A DNA stretch of 64,000 nucleotides from contig DASZRT010000102.1 in NCBI GenBank assembly GCA_035549075.1, positions 26,840-90,839 on the forward strand, read 5' to 3'. Positions 16,975-26,379 of this stretch are shown piece after piece. Both the position numbers and the translations under genes were made by a program. A model generated the notes under the pieces. It had not been told where the DNA came from. It made no database searches and saw only the letters and a program-made list of their open reading frames with translations. The stretch comes from DASZFV01 sp035549075. Its GTDB lineage: Bacteria > Myxococcota_A > Polyangia > Fen-1088. The number at the start of each line of letters is the position of its first letter. Position 1 is the stretch's first letter.

Positions 16975-18837
16975 ATGCCGGCTGATCGCTTCGGAATCAC
17001 GAACCGCTACTTTGACGCCCAGGGGAAGGAGCACGTCACCACGCCCGAGACGCGGGCCGCGCTGCTCGCGGCCATGGGCGTGCCTCCGGAAAAGAAAGAC
17101 GAGGACATCGCCGGCACGGCCGACGACGCCGTCCGCGTCGTGATCGCGGGCGCACCCGCCGACAAGCGCGCGCTGGCGACGCCCGTTGAAATCAAGCTGG
17201 AAGACGGCTCGTCACGCACGGCCGAGGGCTTTCTCCCCGAGGATTTGCCGCTCGGCTACCACCACATGCGCGCGCGCGACGGACGCGAATCGACGCTCAT
17301 CGTCGCGCCCGCGGCTTGCCACCTTCCTGACGATCTGAAGACATGGGGTTGGGCGGCGCAGGTGTACGCCGCGCGCTCGCGCTCGAGCTGGGGCATCGGC
17401 GATCTCGCCGATCTCGCGCGCCTCGGGCGCTGGACGCGCGGCCTCGGCGCCGGCGTCCTCATGACGAACCCGCTGTCGGCGCCGACGCCTGTGCCGCTCA
17501 TCGAGCCGTCGCCCTACTACCCGTCGAGCCGGCGCTTTCGCAACCCGCTCTATTTGAGGATCGAGGACGTGCCCGGGTGGGCGTCGCTCGGCGCCGAGGG
17601 CGAGCGCCTCGCCAACGCGGGCCGCGCGCTCAACCGCGACCGCAAGATCGATCGCGACGCCGTCTTCCGCTTGAAGATGGAGGCGCTCGACAAGCTGCAC
17701 GGAAAGTCGACGGGCGACGCCGGCTTCGAACGCTACTGGCACGAGCAGGGCGTCGCGCTCACCGACTTCGCGACCTACTGCGCGCTGGCCGAAAAACACG
17801 GCAAGGATTGGCGGCGCTGGCCCGGCGAGGTGCGCCGCCCCGACGGCGACGGCGCGCGCGCCTTCCGCGAGGCGAACGCGCCGCGCGTGCGCTTTCACGC
17901 CTGGGTGCAGTGGCTGCTCGACGCGCAGCTCGCGACCGCGGCGAAGGAGATCGCGCTCGTGGGCGACTTGCCGATCGGCATCGACGTCGCGGGCGCCGAC
18001 GCGTGGTGCTGGCAGGACTTCCTGGCCGACGGGGTGTCGGTGGGCGCGCCGCCCGACGAGTTCAGCGCGAGCGGCCAAGACTGGGGCCTGACGCCGTTCG
18101 TGCCGCACCGCCTGCGCGCCGACGGCTATCGGCCGTTCATCGAGACGATCCGCGCGATGCTGAGCCACACGGGCGGACTGCGCATCGACCACGTCATGGG
18201 CCTGTTTCGGCTGTTCTGGATCCCGCGCGCGGGCGGGCAAGGCGCGAAGGGCGGCGCCTACGTGCGCGCGCGCGCCGAGGAGTTGCTGGCGATCGTCGCG
18301 CTCGAGAGCGTGCGCGCCAAGGCCTTCATCGTCGGCGAGGATCTCGGCACCGTCGAGGACGGCGTGCGCGAGACGCTCGCGCAGCAGAAGATGCTCTCGT
18401 ACCGGTTGTTGTACTTCGAGCCCGTGCCGCCGAAGGAGTTCCCCGAGCTGGCGCTCTCGAGCGTGACGACGCACGACCTCGCGACGATCGCGGGCCTGTG
18501 GTCGGGCCGCGACGTCGAAGACCAAAAGCGCATCGGCCTGCAACCGAACGAGGCCGGCATGAAGTCGCTGCGCGAGAAGATCGCCGCCGCGTCGGGCGTC
18601 GCCGCCAACGCGCCCGTCGAACGAGCGATCGAGAAGACCTACGCCGCGCTCGCGCAGGCGCCGTCACGCGTGTTGCTCGCGACGCTCGACGACGCCCTCG
18701 CCGTCCCCGAGCGCCCCAACATGCCCGGCACCGTCAACGAGTGGCCCAACTGGTCCCTCGCGCTGCCCCAACCCTTGGAAGACATCGAGACCGCCGACCT
18801 GCCGAAGAAGGTCGCGGCCACGCTGACGCGCGCATGA
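16975..18837 (+). CDS. malQ: 4-alpha-glucanotransferase (amylomaltase)
   Basis: A 620-residue GH77 enzyme that transfers alpha-1,4-glucan segments between maltodextrins in the cytoplasm (glycogen/maltose metabolism). The family's hallmarks are all present: YYPSSRRFRNPLYL for sugar binding, LPIGIDVAGADAW, nucleophile Asp in GLRIDHVMGLFRLFW, acid/base Glu in FIVGEDLGTV and SSVTTHDLATIAGLW. Length is within the family range of about 500-700 residues. The stop overlaps the next start (ATGA). Confidence 0.93.
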   Translation: MPADRFGITNRYFDAQGKEHVTTPETRAALLAAMGVPPEKKDEDIAGTADDAVRVVIAGAPADKRALATPVEIKLEDGSSRTAEGFLPEDLPLGYHHMRARDGRESTLIVAPAACHLPDDLKTWGWAAQVYAARSRSSWGIGDLADLARLGRWTRGLGAGVLMTNPLSAPTPVPLIEPSPYYPSSRRFRNPLYLRIEDVPGWASLGAEGERLANAGRALNRDRKIDRDAVFRLKMEALDKLHGKSTGDAGFERYWHEQGVALTDFATYCALAEKHGKDWRRWPGEVRRPDGDGARAFREANAPRVRFHAWVQWLLDAQLATAAKEIALVGDLPIGIDVAGADAWCWQDFLADGVSVGAPPDEFSASGQDWGLTPFVPHRLRADGYRPFIETIRAMLSHTGGLRIDHVMGLFRLFWIPRAGGQGAKGGAYVRARAEELLAIVALESVRAKAFIVGEDLGTVEDGVRETLAQQKMLSYRLLYFEPVPPKEFPELALSSVTTHDLATIAGLWSGRDVEDQKRIGLQPNEAGMKSLREKIAAASGVAANAPVERAIEKTYAALAQAPSRVLLATLDDALAVPERPNMPGTVNEWPNWSLALPQPLEDIETADLPKKVAATLTRA

Positions 18838-19277
18838 CCCTCGCGCGCGTCGGACTGGGCCTCGTCGTCATGGCCGCGCTCGTCGCGCCCGCGCGCGCCG
18901 AGGCCCCCGACCTCGAAGGCCGCTGGATCGCCAAGGCCGCGGACGGCCGCGTCCTCGCCGGCTGGTGGTCCGCCACCGTCGATCCGAAAACGCCCGACGT
19001 CGCGCTCGGCACGTGGAAGGCCTACGACACGGCCGGGCACGTCGTCTCCGAGGGCACGTGGTCAGCGCGCAAGGCCGCGAAGCAGTGGCGAGGCGCGTGG
19101 GCCGCGCGCGTCCTCGGCGGCGGCGACGCGAACGGCACCTGGACCGCCGACGACGCGACCGTCGCCGGCGCGAAGACCTTCGCCGACATGCTGATGCTCG
19201 GCACGAAGAGAGAGATCGGCGGCACCTGGCGCGCGGGCCACACGCGCGGCCGCTGGTGGTTCAAGCCGAGGCCGTGA
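18834..19277 (+). CDS. small exported protein of unknown function
   Basis: A 147-residue protein. A clear signal peptide (LGLVVMAALVAPARA, cleavage after ARA) is followed by a mature part unusually rich in Trp and Gly. Three spaced motifs of the form GRWIAK, GTWKAY and GTWSAR/GTWTAD/GTWRAG recur through it, suggesting a short beta-strand repeat. No family is recognised. Start ATG 18834 overlaps the malQ stop (ATGA), so translation is coupled to malQ. Confidence 0.7.
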   Translation: MTLARVGLGLVVMAALVAPARAEAPDLEGRWIAKAADGRVLAGWWSATVDPKTPDVALGTWKAYDTAGHVVSEGTWSARKAAKQWRGAWAARVLGGGDANGTWTADDATVAGAKTFADMLMLGTKREIGGTWRAGHTRGRWWFKPRP

Positions 19278-19284
19278 TGGGCGC

Positions 19285-20886
19285 TCAGCGCGGCAACGGC
19301 GTCGAGAACAACGCCTCGTGCTCGCGCTCGAGCTTCTCGAGCGAAATCGACGAGCGCCGCGCGCGGTAGAACCGGCCCAGCTCGCGCCACGCGTCTTCGC
19401 TCTTCGGATCGGTGAGCAGGACGTGGTGGAAGTGCTTCTCGGCGTCGGCGTCGTGGTGCGCGCCGGCGTCGAGGCGACCGAGCACGAGGTGCGCGACCTC
19501 GGCGTCTCGATCCTTCGCGAGCGCCGCCTCGCAGCGGCGTCGCGCCTCGACGACCTGCTTCGCGGCCGCGGCGCGCTCGCACGCGATCACTTCGCGCCCT
19601 GCGCTCTCGGGGAATGACTTGGCGAGCGCCGCCTCGGCGGTCGCCGCCGCGTCCGCGTCGCCCGCCTCGACGGCGCGGATCGCGGCGCCGTACGCGGCGA
19701 CGTAGCTCGGCTCGGCGTCCGTCGAAACACCGAAGGTCGCGGCGTTGGCGGGAAGCGCGGCGCGCGCGCGTCCCGCCCCGACGTCGGCGAGCAGCGCGTT
19801 CACCTGCGGCGAGCGGCGATCGGCCGTCGCGAGGAGCGCCTCGGCCTTCGAGAACGCACCCTCGGCGGCAGCGGCCCCGGCGAGCTCGAGCGCCGTCGAT
19901 GCAGCGGGCGGTGGAGGCGTCTTCGCGCCGTCGCGTCGCGCGCGCAACAAGCCGGTGAGCTGCGCGCGATCAGCGTCGGAGCCCTCTTCTCGCGGCGCGG
20001 ACGCGACGAGCGCGAGGAGCTCCTTCGTCTCGGGGAACGGTTCCGTGCGCGCGGCGAGCCGGCGGTCGAGCACCGTCTCGATGAGGCGCTTCTCGAAGTC
20101 GGTGAACGCGCTCTGATGCGGATCGTAAGCCGGGTTCATGACCAGCGTCGGATCGTCGACGTGCATCGCGCCGAGCGCGTGCGCCCACTCGTGCAGGAAG
20201 ACGACCACCTCTTTGTGCGCCTTGCGATCGTCGTAGAGCTGCTCGCGCTCCGACGCGGGCAGCATCTCGAACGCGCTGCCGAGCGCGCGCGCCTCTTCGG
20301 TGTCGTCCATCGCGCGCAGGACGAAGTGACGCGACGACGGCGTCGCCATGCCGATGGCGTGGATCGACGTCGCGACGCCGCGGAACGGCGTGACGAAGCC
20401 CACGACGAGGTCGACGTCGTGCGCGTCGTCGGCGCGGCGAAGCTCGTCGAGGACCGATTGAAGCCCGACACCCGCGTGGCCGACGTCCCAGTCGCGCGCG
20501 CTCTCGATCTCGAAGCGCACGCCGAACAGCGGGCCGACGACGGCGTCGACGCGATCGATCTGCTCGCGCACCTTCACCTGCCAGCGAAGCGCGCCGTGGC
20601 GGTAGTCGCGATCGGCGTAGACGCGCACCCGCACGACGCGCTCGGCGCGGCGCGCGCCCGACAGCGGCGTTCGATCGAGCTGCACGGGCGCGAGCTCGCG
20701 CGCCCGCTCGCGCCCGCGCGTCACGGGCAGCTTCCAACCGCCGAAGTCGAAGAGGCCTGGGCCCTTCTTGTCATCCTTGTTCTCGGCGCGCGCCGCCGCG
20801 AGCGCCGAGAACGCCACGAGCCCCGCCGCCCACGCGACCGACCTTCGCACGATGCGATGTTCGGCTCGCCCATGCCACGCTGCCAA
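19285..20886 (-). CDS. exported metzincin-like metalloprotease with TPR-like C-terminus
   Basis: A 533-residue protein with a signal peptide (VAWAAGLVAFSALAAARA). The zinc motif HEWAHALGAMH (H232, E233, H236, H242) is the full HExxHxxGxxH of metzincins, followed 8 residues later by LVMNPAYD, which could serve as the Met-turn. The C-terminal half (about 330-530) is Ala-rich and helical with tetratricopeptide-like spacing (GAAAAEGAFSKAEALL, GRLDAGAHHDADAEKHF). It is convergent with the small exported protein gene (7-base gap) and upstream of the OPT transporter terminus. The substrate is unknown; the site is periplasmic or outside the cell. Confidence 0.72.
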   Translation of the reverse strand: MAAWHGRAEHRIVRRSVAWAAGLVAFSALAAARAENKDDKKGPGLFDFGGWKLPVTRGRERARELAPVQLDRTPLSGARRAERVVRVRVYADRDYRHGALRWQVKVREQIDRVDAVVGPLFGVRFEIESARDWDVGHAGVGLQSVLDELRRADDAHDVDLVVGFVTPFRGVATSIHAIGMATPSSRHFVLRAMDDTEEARALGSAFEMLPASEREQLYDDRKAHKEVVVFLHEWAHALGAMHVDDPTLVMNPAYDPHQSAFTDFEKRLIETVLDRRLAARTEPFPETKELLALVASAPREEGSDADRAQLTGLLRARRDGAKTPPPPAASTALELAGAAAAEGAFSKAEALLATADRRSPQVNALLADVGAGRARAALPANAATFGVSTDAEPSYVAAYGAAIRAVEAGDADAAATAEAALAKSFPESAGREVIACERAAAAKQVVEARRRCEAALAKDRDAEVAHLVLGRLDAGAHHDADAEKHFHHVLLTDPKSEDAWRELGRFYRARRSSISLEKLEREHEALFSTPLPR

Positions 20887-20911
20887 CGAACGAATTGCTT
20901 ACAGCAGGCGC

Positions 20912-22711
20912 TCAGCGCAGCAGCGACAGCAGGCTCACGATGCCGGCGATGAGCGTGTAGATCGATTCGCCGGCGATGAGGCCGCCGCCCACGAGGGACG
21001 TCGTGCTCATGTCTTCGGGCAGCGCGTCTTCGCCGGGCTTCGGCGCGTGGGTGCGCGCGCGGCGCGATTCGACGGTGGCTTCGAGCGACGAGATGATGCT
21101 GCCCAGCGCGTACCACGCCGTGGTCGTCAGCTCGAGGAAGCCGCCCGTCGACGCGGCGTAGGGGCTGGGCAGCACGACGGCCTCGACGACCCAGCCGACG
21201 GCGAAGCCGAAGCCCGACGCGCGGTAGGCCTTCCAGCGCGCCGAGCGCGCGAGCAGCTTGCGCGCGACCTCGATCGTGAAGCCAACGGCGAGGCCGATCA
21301 TGAGCGCCTCGATCTTGTAGGGAGCCAGGTGGCCGATGTCGCGGATCGCGCCCACGAACTTGAACGTCATCGCCGACTGCCACTGGCCCACGAGCGCCTC
21401 GGGGTGCGCGAAGGTGTCGACCTTCAGCACGGGGTAGGCGTTCATGAAGAGGTTCGCGAGCACGACGCTCAGCACGGCGCCCACGAAGATGCCGATCGCT
21501 TGGTAGCGGAACTGCACGGCGCGGTTCGAGCCGAGGCGCCAGCCTGTCGAGCGGTCCTGCTGCATGTCGACGCCCACCGAGCACGACACGAGCAAGATGT
21601 TCGCCGCCATCATGCCGACGACGGGATCGCGCAGGCCGAGCGCCGACATCAAGAGCACGGCGATCACGAACGCGCTCGAGACCGGGTTCCAGTCGGAGAT
21701 GCCGGCGGCGATGCCGTTGACGAACACGAACACGAACGACAGCACGATCGCGAAGACGATGAACCCCACGGGCTGGTGGAGGACGCTGGTCGCGACGATC
21801 ACGAGCGCGACGCCCCAGAAGACGACCCACGCGATCAGGCCGCGGATGCCGAGACCGCGCCCCGGACCTTCGTCCTTCGTCGGTTCGCCCGCTGCCCCGC
21901 GGAAGCGCCGCACGGCCTCGACGGCGATCAACGCGAGATCGACGACGGCGGCGCCCATGATCATCGCGAGCGCGATGAGGAAGCCGATCTTGCGGAACGG
22001 ATCGTGCGGGCCCAGCCAGCCGATCGCGCGGAAGTGCGGCGCGAGGAAGTGCAGCACGACGCCCATGACGAACGCCGGTACGCCGATGCGCGAGCCGACG
22101 ATGAGGCCCGCGCCCAGCGTCGACGCGGACACGCCGGTCGCACCGACCTTCGCGACGTGCTCGACGAGCGCGCCGAGGCCGATGCCGCCCGCCGTGCCGC
22201 CGCCCAGCTTCGAGATCGAGCGACGCAGCAGCTGCTTGTCGGTGAGCGCGCGCAGGATGTTGGCGACGGCGTGGCCCGACGGGTATTCGAGCTTGAGGCG
22301 ATCGACGAGGATCGGCGTGTAGAGCATGCCGACGCCGATGCCGAACATGCCGATGCAGCCCATGTAGAGCACGAGCTGCCACGCCGGCGGCATCGGCATG
22401 CCGAGCCACACCATCGCTTGGATGAGCACGGCCATGCCGGCCATCGAGGCGACGCTGGCCGCCATCGTCTGGATGTAGTTCGCGCCGTGCTTGCCGTCGG
22501 CGCCGTAGCCGTAGGTGACGGTGCTTCCGAGGATGCCGGCCAGCACCTGGCCGCCGACGGTGAAGCCGAGGCTGAACACCATGTACGCCGACGTGACGCC
22601 GCCCAGCGGTCCGAGCACGAGCAACGCGACGCCGCCGAGGAGCAAGTGGTAAGCCGCGGAGTCGGGCTTGGGAAGGAACCGGCGCGCGCGCGGGACTTCA
22701 GCCTCGGCCAT
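20912..22711 (-). CDS. OPT family oligopeptide transporter
   Basis: A 599-residue membrane protein with about 14 hydrophobic segments. The N-terminal LLGGVALLVLGPLGGVTSAYM and LEYPSGHAVANIL are typical of the OPT superfamily of proton-coupled oligopeptide or metal-chelate importers. Internal segments GGGTAGGIGLG and ISDWNPVSS are also family-like, and the C-terminus ends in GGGLIAGESIYTLIAG. Ribosome access is from the 18-base divergent spacer shared with the monooxygenase gene at 22730. The actual substrate cannot be read from sequence. Confidence 0.85.
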   Translation of the reverse strand: MAEAEVPRARRFLPKPDSAAYHLLLGGVALLVLGPLGGVTSAYMVFSLGFTVGGQVLAGILGSTVTYGYGADGKHGANYIQTMAASVASMAGMAVLIQAMVWLGMPMPPAWQLVLYMGCIGMFGIGVGMLYTPILVDRLKLEYPSGHAVANILRALTDKQLLRRSISKLGGGTAGGIGLGALVEHVAKVGATGVSASTLGAGLIVGSRIGVPAFVMGVVLHFLAPHFRAIGWLGPHDPFRKIGFLIALAMIMGAAVVDLALIAVEAVRRFRGAAGEPTKDEGPGRGLGIRGLIAWVVFWGVALVIVATSVLHQPVGFIVFAIVLSFVFVFVNGIAAGISDWNPVSSAFVIAVLLMSALGLRDPVVGMMAANILLVSCSVGVDMQQDRSTGWRLGSNRAVQFRYQAIGIFVGAVLSVVLANLFMNAYPVLKVDTFAHPEALVGQWQSAMTFKFVGAIRDIGHLAPYKIEALMIGLAVGFTIEVARKLLARSARWKAYRASGFGFAVGWVVEAVVLPSPYAASTGGFLELTTTAWYALGSIISSLEATVESRRARTHAPKPGEDALPEDMSTTSLVGGGLIAGESIYTLIAGIVSLLSLLR

Positions 22712-22729
22712 GCGGTAGCATCATGCCCC

Positions 22730-23053
22730 ATGTCGCAGCCGGGATCGCTCTTCGTCGTGCACGTCCATGCCCGCGTTCGCCCCGAGGGCGTCGAGGCCTT
22801 CCGCGCCGCCTGCGTCGAGAACTCGCGCGCGAGCCTGAAAGAGCCGGGCGTCGCGCGCTTCGACGTCGTCCAGTCGCGCGAGGATCCAACGCGCTTCGTG
22901 CTCGTCGAGGCGTATAGGTCCGAGGACGCGCCCGCGGCGCACAAGGCGACGGCGCACTACGCGCGCTGGCGCGAGATCTGCGAGCCGCTCATGGCCGAGC
23001 CGCGCACGAGCGTGCGCTACGTCAACGTCGCCCCCCAAGACAGCGACTGGTGA
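22730..23053 (+). CDS. antibiotic biosynthesis monooxygenase (ABM) domain protein
   Basis: A 107-residue single-domain protein of the dimeric alpha/beta-barrel (ABM/LsrG-like) family. It opens with FVVHVHARVRPEGVEAF, has the central EPGVARFDVVQSREDPTRFVLVEAY and ends with a helix ATAHYARW. Such proteins are small cofactor-free oxygenases or isomerases. Its stop overlaps the GTG of the downstream iron alcohol dehydrogenase (GTGA), so they are a translationally coupled pair and may act on the same metabolite. Confidence 0.82.
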   Translation: MSQPGSLFVVHVHARVRPEGVEAFRAACVENSRASLKEPGVARFDVVQSREDPTRFVLVEAYRSEDAPAAHKATAHYARWREICEPLMAEPRTSVRYVNVAPQDSDW

Positions 23054-24246
23054 CAGCGGCTGGTGACGTGACACCGGCGGCGTTCGAGCTCGCGGCGCCG
23101 GCGCGGATCGTCTTCCGCGCGGGCGCCGTGCGCGAGGTGGGCGCGATCGCGCGCGAGCTGGGCGCGCACGCGCTGCTGGTCACGGGCCGCGACCCGGCGC
23201 GCGCGGGCGTCGTCGCCGCGGGGCTCGCGACCTCGGGCGTGCGCGCGACGCCGTTCGCCGTCGCGGGCGAGCCCACCGTCGACGTCGCGCGCGCGGGCGT
23301 CGTCGCGGCGGCGGCGGGCGGCTGCGATCTCGTCGTCGCGTGCGGCGGCGGCAGCGCGCTCGACGCGGGCAAGGCCATCGCGGCGCTGCTCGGCAACGGC
23401 GGCGATCCGCTCGACTACCTCGAGGTCGTCGGCCGCGGGCGGCCGCTCACGCGCGCGTCGGCGCCGATGCTCGCGATCCCGACGACGGCCGGCACGGGCT
23501 CCGAAGTCACGCGCAACGCCGTGCTCGCCTCGCCCGCCCACGGCGTCAAGGCGAGCCTGCGCAGCCCGCTCATGCTCCCGCGCGTCGCCCTCGTCGATCC
23601 CGATCTGCTGGCGCGGCTGCCGGCGCCCGTCGTCGCGGCCAGCGGGCTCGACGCGCTCTCGCAGCTCATCGAGCCTTTCGTGAGCGCGCGCGCGAACCCG
23701 CTCACCGACGGCCTCGCGCGCGAGGGCATGCGGCGCTCGGCGGCGGCGCTGCGGCCCGCGTTCGAGGCGGCGCGCGTCGGCGTCGAGATCGCGCCCGAGC
23801 ACCGCGAAGCGCTCGCGCTCGCGAGCCTGTTCGGCGGCCTGTGCCTCGCCAACGCGGGGCTCGGCGCCGTGCACGGCTTCGCGGCGCCGCTGGGCGGGAT
23901 GTTCGACGCGCCCCACGGCGCCGTGTGCGCGGCGCTCTTGCCCGCCGTCGTGCGCGTCAACGCGCGCGCCCTCGCCGCGCGAGCGCCCGACGCGCCCGCG
24001 CTCGCGAAGCTGCGCGAGGTCGCGGCGTTGCTCACCGGGCGCGGCGACGCGACGATCGACGACGGCGCGGCGTGGCTGCTCGCGCTCGTGCGCGCGCTCG
24101 AGATCCCGGGCCTCGCGCGCCACGGCCTCACGACGGCGCGCGTGCCCGAGCTCGTCGAAAAGGCACGCGCCGCCAGCAGCATGAAGGCGAACGCGATCCC
24201 TTTGACCGACGCCGAGCTCACCGAAATCGTGCTCGCATCGATCTAG
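23050..24246 (+). CDS. iron-containing alcohol dehydrogenase
   Basis: A 398-residue group III (Fe-ADH) dehydrogenase. The NAD-binding region has the GGGSALDAGKAI signature and the family's IPTTAGTGSEVT motif. Metal ligands are expected in GLDALSQLIEPF (Asp, His replaced by Gln at one place), AVHGFAAPLGGMFDAPHG (two His). The substrate could be an alcohol, aldehyde or maleylacetate-type compound. Start GTG 23050 overlaps the stop of the ABM gene. Very high GC3, typical host composition. Confidence 0.85.
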   Translation: MTAAGDVTPAAFELAAPARIVFRAGAVREVGAIARELGAHALLVTGRDPARAGVVAAGLATSGVRATPFAVAGEPTVDVARAGVVAAAAGGCDLVVACGGGSALDAGKAIAALLGNGGDPLDYLEVVGRGRPLTRASAPMLAIPTTAGTGSEVTRNAVLASPAHGVKASLRSPLMLPRVALVDPDLLARLPAPVVAASGLDALSQLIEPFVSARANPLTDGLAREGMRRSAAALRPAFEAARVGVEIAPEHREALALASLFGGLCLANAGLGAVHGFAAPLGGMFDAPHGAVCAALLPAVVRVNARALAARAPDAPALAKLREVAALLTGRGDATIDDGAAWLLALVRALEIPGLARHGLTTARVPELVEKARAASSMKANAIPLTDAELTEIVLASI

Positions 24247-24258
24247 GTTTCGCCGCTG

Positions 24259-24336
24259 CACTTCGGTCGCGGGCTTGCGCGCGCGGTTGTTTGAGCACGG
24301 CTCGATAATCCGCCCCTCCCGCCCTCAACCGAAGTG
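24259..24336. repeat. intergenic inverted repeats between convergent genes
   Basis: A perfect 9-bp inverted repeat (24259-24267 with 24328-24336) encloses a second GGTTG/CAACC pair in the 126-base gap between the dehydrogenase (ends 24246) and the peptidase (ends 24373). It may fold as a long stem-loop that separates the converging transcripts. There is no T-run. Confidence 0.35.
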
Positions 24337-24372
24337 ACCGAGCGCGCTCAATCAACGAGCTCGCGCGACGAC

Positions 24373-26313
24373 TCAGCGCTTCTGCGTCGGCGGCGGCGTC
24401 GTCGTCGGTGTCGACGGCGGCTTCTGGCGGGCGAGGATCTTCTCCATCTCGTCCATCGTCGCGTTCATCTCCGCGATCGCGGCGTCGAAAGGCGCCGACG
24501 TCGTCATGTCGACGCCGGCCTCCTTCAACAGATCGATCGCGTACTTCGAGCTGCCCGACTTCAACATCTTCAAGTACGCATCCCGCCGCGCCGTCTTGCC
24601 CGTCGCCAGCTCCTCGCGCACGGCGCGCGCGAGCGACGTCGAGGCGACCATGCTCGTGGCGTACTGGTAGACGTAGAAGTCGTAATAGAAGTGCGGGACG
24701 TACTCCCACTCGTTGGCGATGAGATCGTCGACCTGACAGATCTTCTGGTCGTGGCCGTAGTACTGGCGCGCGATCTTGAGGTACAGCGCCGACAGGTTCT
24801 CGCCCGTGAGCGGCTCGCCGCGCTCGGCCTGCTCGTGGAACTGCAGCTCGAAGTCGGCGAACTGCGTCTGCCGGAACAGCGTCGTGCGCAGCCCGTCGAG
24901 CAGCGTCCCCAACAAGAACAGCCGAGTCGCGTCGTCTTTCGCGCGATCGAGCATGAAGTGGATGAGGAGGTTCTCGTTGAACGTCGACGCGACCTCGGCC
25001 ACGAAGATCGGGTAGTCGGCCGTCGGGTACGGCTGCGCGCCGTAGGACAGGTACGTGTGCATCGAGTGCCCCGACTCGTGCGCGAGCGTCGTGAGGCCGT
25101 CGTAGCGGCCGTCGAAATTCAGCAGCTGGTACGGGTGCACGCCGTAGACGCCCGTCGAGTACGCGCCCGAGCGCTTGCCCGTCGTCGGCAGGTAGTCGGT
25201 CCAACGGCTCTCGAAGCCTTTGCGCAGCGCCTCGGTATAGTCCTTGCCGAGCGGCGCGAGCGCCTCGAGCGTGAGCGCGCGCGCCTCGTCGGGCCCGAAG
25301 TGAAGATCGACGCTCGCGACGAGCGGAACGTAGAGGTCTTGGTAGCGAAGGACGTCGAGCCCCAGCATGCGCTTGCGCAGCGTGAGGTAGCGGTGCAGCG
25401 TCGGCAGGCTGCGGCGCACGTCGGTGAGCAGCTGCTTGTAGACGGTGGGCGGGATGTTGTCCTCGAACAGCGCCGCCTCGAGCGCCGAGCCGAAGTGGTG
25501 CACGCGCATGTCGAACAGATGCGCCTTGACCGCCGCCGCGAGCGTCGCGCCCATCGTGCGCTCGTAGGTCTTGAGCGCGCCGAAGAACGCCGCGAACACC
25601 TTGTCGCGGTCGCCGCGATCGCGCGCCTGGCGGTTCAGCGAGAAGGCCGCGGCGTCGAGGCGCACCGACTCGCCCGTCGAGAGCTTGATCGTCGGGTAAG
25701 GGAGATCGGCGTCGGCGAGCACGCCGTGCACGTCGTGGCCCGCCTGCGTGAGCTCGCCCGCCTCGGCGACGACGTGCTCCTCGGCGGCCGAGAGCGTGTG
25801 CGGCTTTCGTCGCAGCGTCTCCTCGACGAACATCTCGTAAGGCGCGAGCTTCGGATCCTTCGCGAGGAAGCCGCGCACCTTCGCCGGCGGCAGCGCGAGC
25901 AGCTCGGGCCGCACCCACGAGCACGCCGCCGAGAACGCCGTCGCGAGCTCCTGCGCGGCCTGCTTCAGCTCGCGCGGGCGCGCGACGCGCACGTCCTCGT
26001 CCGAGAGGCTGTTGGCGTAGACCGAGAGGCGCGACAGCTCGAGGCTCACGCCGAACATCGTGTCGAGCGCCGCGCGCAGCTTCTCGGCCGACTCCCCGAG
26101 GTGGCCGCGGTGCTTCTCGAGCTCCGGCAACCGCTTCGCGACCGCGTCCTTCGCCTTCGTCCACGCCGCCTCGGACGGGAAGAGGTCGGCGAGGTTCCAG
26201 GTGTACTTTTCGGGGAGGTCCTTGCGCTCCCCGGTCGCGCTCGCGGTCGTGGTCATGCTCACCATTCCCATGAGCGCGACGAGGAGGGTGAACGTGCAGC
26301 GTCGAAGGCTCAT
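24373..26313 (-). CDS. pepF: exported M3 family oligoendopeptidase F
   Basis: A 646-residue zinc peptidase of family M3B. The active-site motif is HESGHSMH (H412, E413, H416), with the downstream glutamate in FVAEVASTFNE. N-terminal oligopeptidase F features are present (KYTWNLADLFPSEAAW, YANSLSDED). Unlike most PepF proteins, which are cytosolic, it begins with a signal-peptide-like segment (CTFTLLVALMGMVSM) and ends in a Pro/Thr-rich tail, so it is probably exported. Start ATG 26313 sits in the divergent spacer with the DUF1592-type gene. A longer open frame upstream is antisense to that gene and is not used. Confidence 0.88.
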   Translation of the reverse strand: MSLRRCTFTLLVALMGMVSMTTTASATGERKDLPEKYTWNLADLFPSEAAWTKAKDAVAKRLPELEKHRGHLGESAEKLRAALDTMFGVSLELSRLSVYANSLSDEDVRVARPRELKQAAQELATAFSAACSWVRPELLALPPAKVRGFLAKDPKLAPYEMFVEETLRRKPHTLSAAEEHVVAEAGELTQAGHDVHGVLADADLPYPTIKLSTGESVRLDAAAFSLNRQARDRGDRDKVFAAFFGALKTYERTMGATLAAAVKAHLFDMRVHHFGSALEAALFEDNIPPTVYKQLLTDVRRSLPTLHRYLTLRKRMLGLDVLRYQDLYVPLVASVDLHFGPDEARALTLEALAPLGKDYTEALRKGFESRWTDYLPTTGKRSGAYSTGVYGVHPYQLLNFDGRYDGLTTLAHESGHSMHTYLSYGAQPYPTADYPIFVAEVASTFNENLLIHFMLDRAKDDATRLFLLGTLLDGLRTTLFRQTQFADFELQFHEQAERGEPLTGENLSALYLKIARQYYGHDQKICQVDDLIANEWEYVPHFYYDFYVYQYATSMVASTSLARAVREELATGKTARRDAYLKMLKSGSSKYAIDLLKEAGVDMTTSAPFDAAIAEMNATMDEMEKILARQKPPSTPTTTPPPTQKR

Positions 26314-26379
26314 GCGCACCGGACAATAGTCTAAAATCGGTTCATTCAGGCCCGGCGCGTCGCAGCTCTGTCGTCCGGT

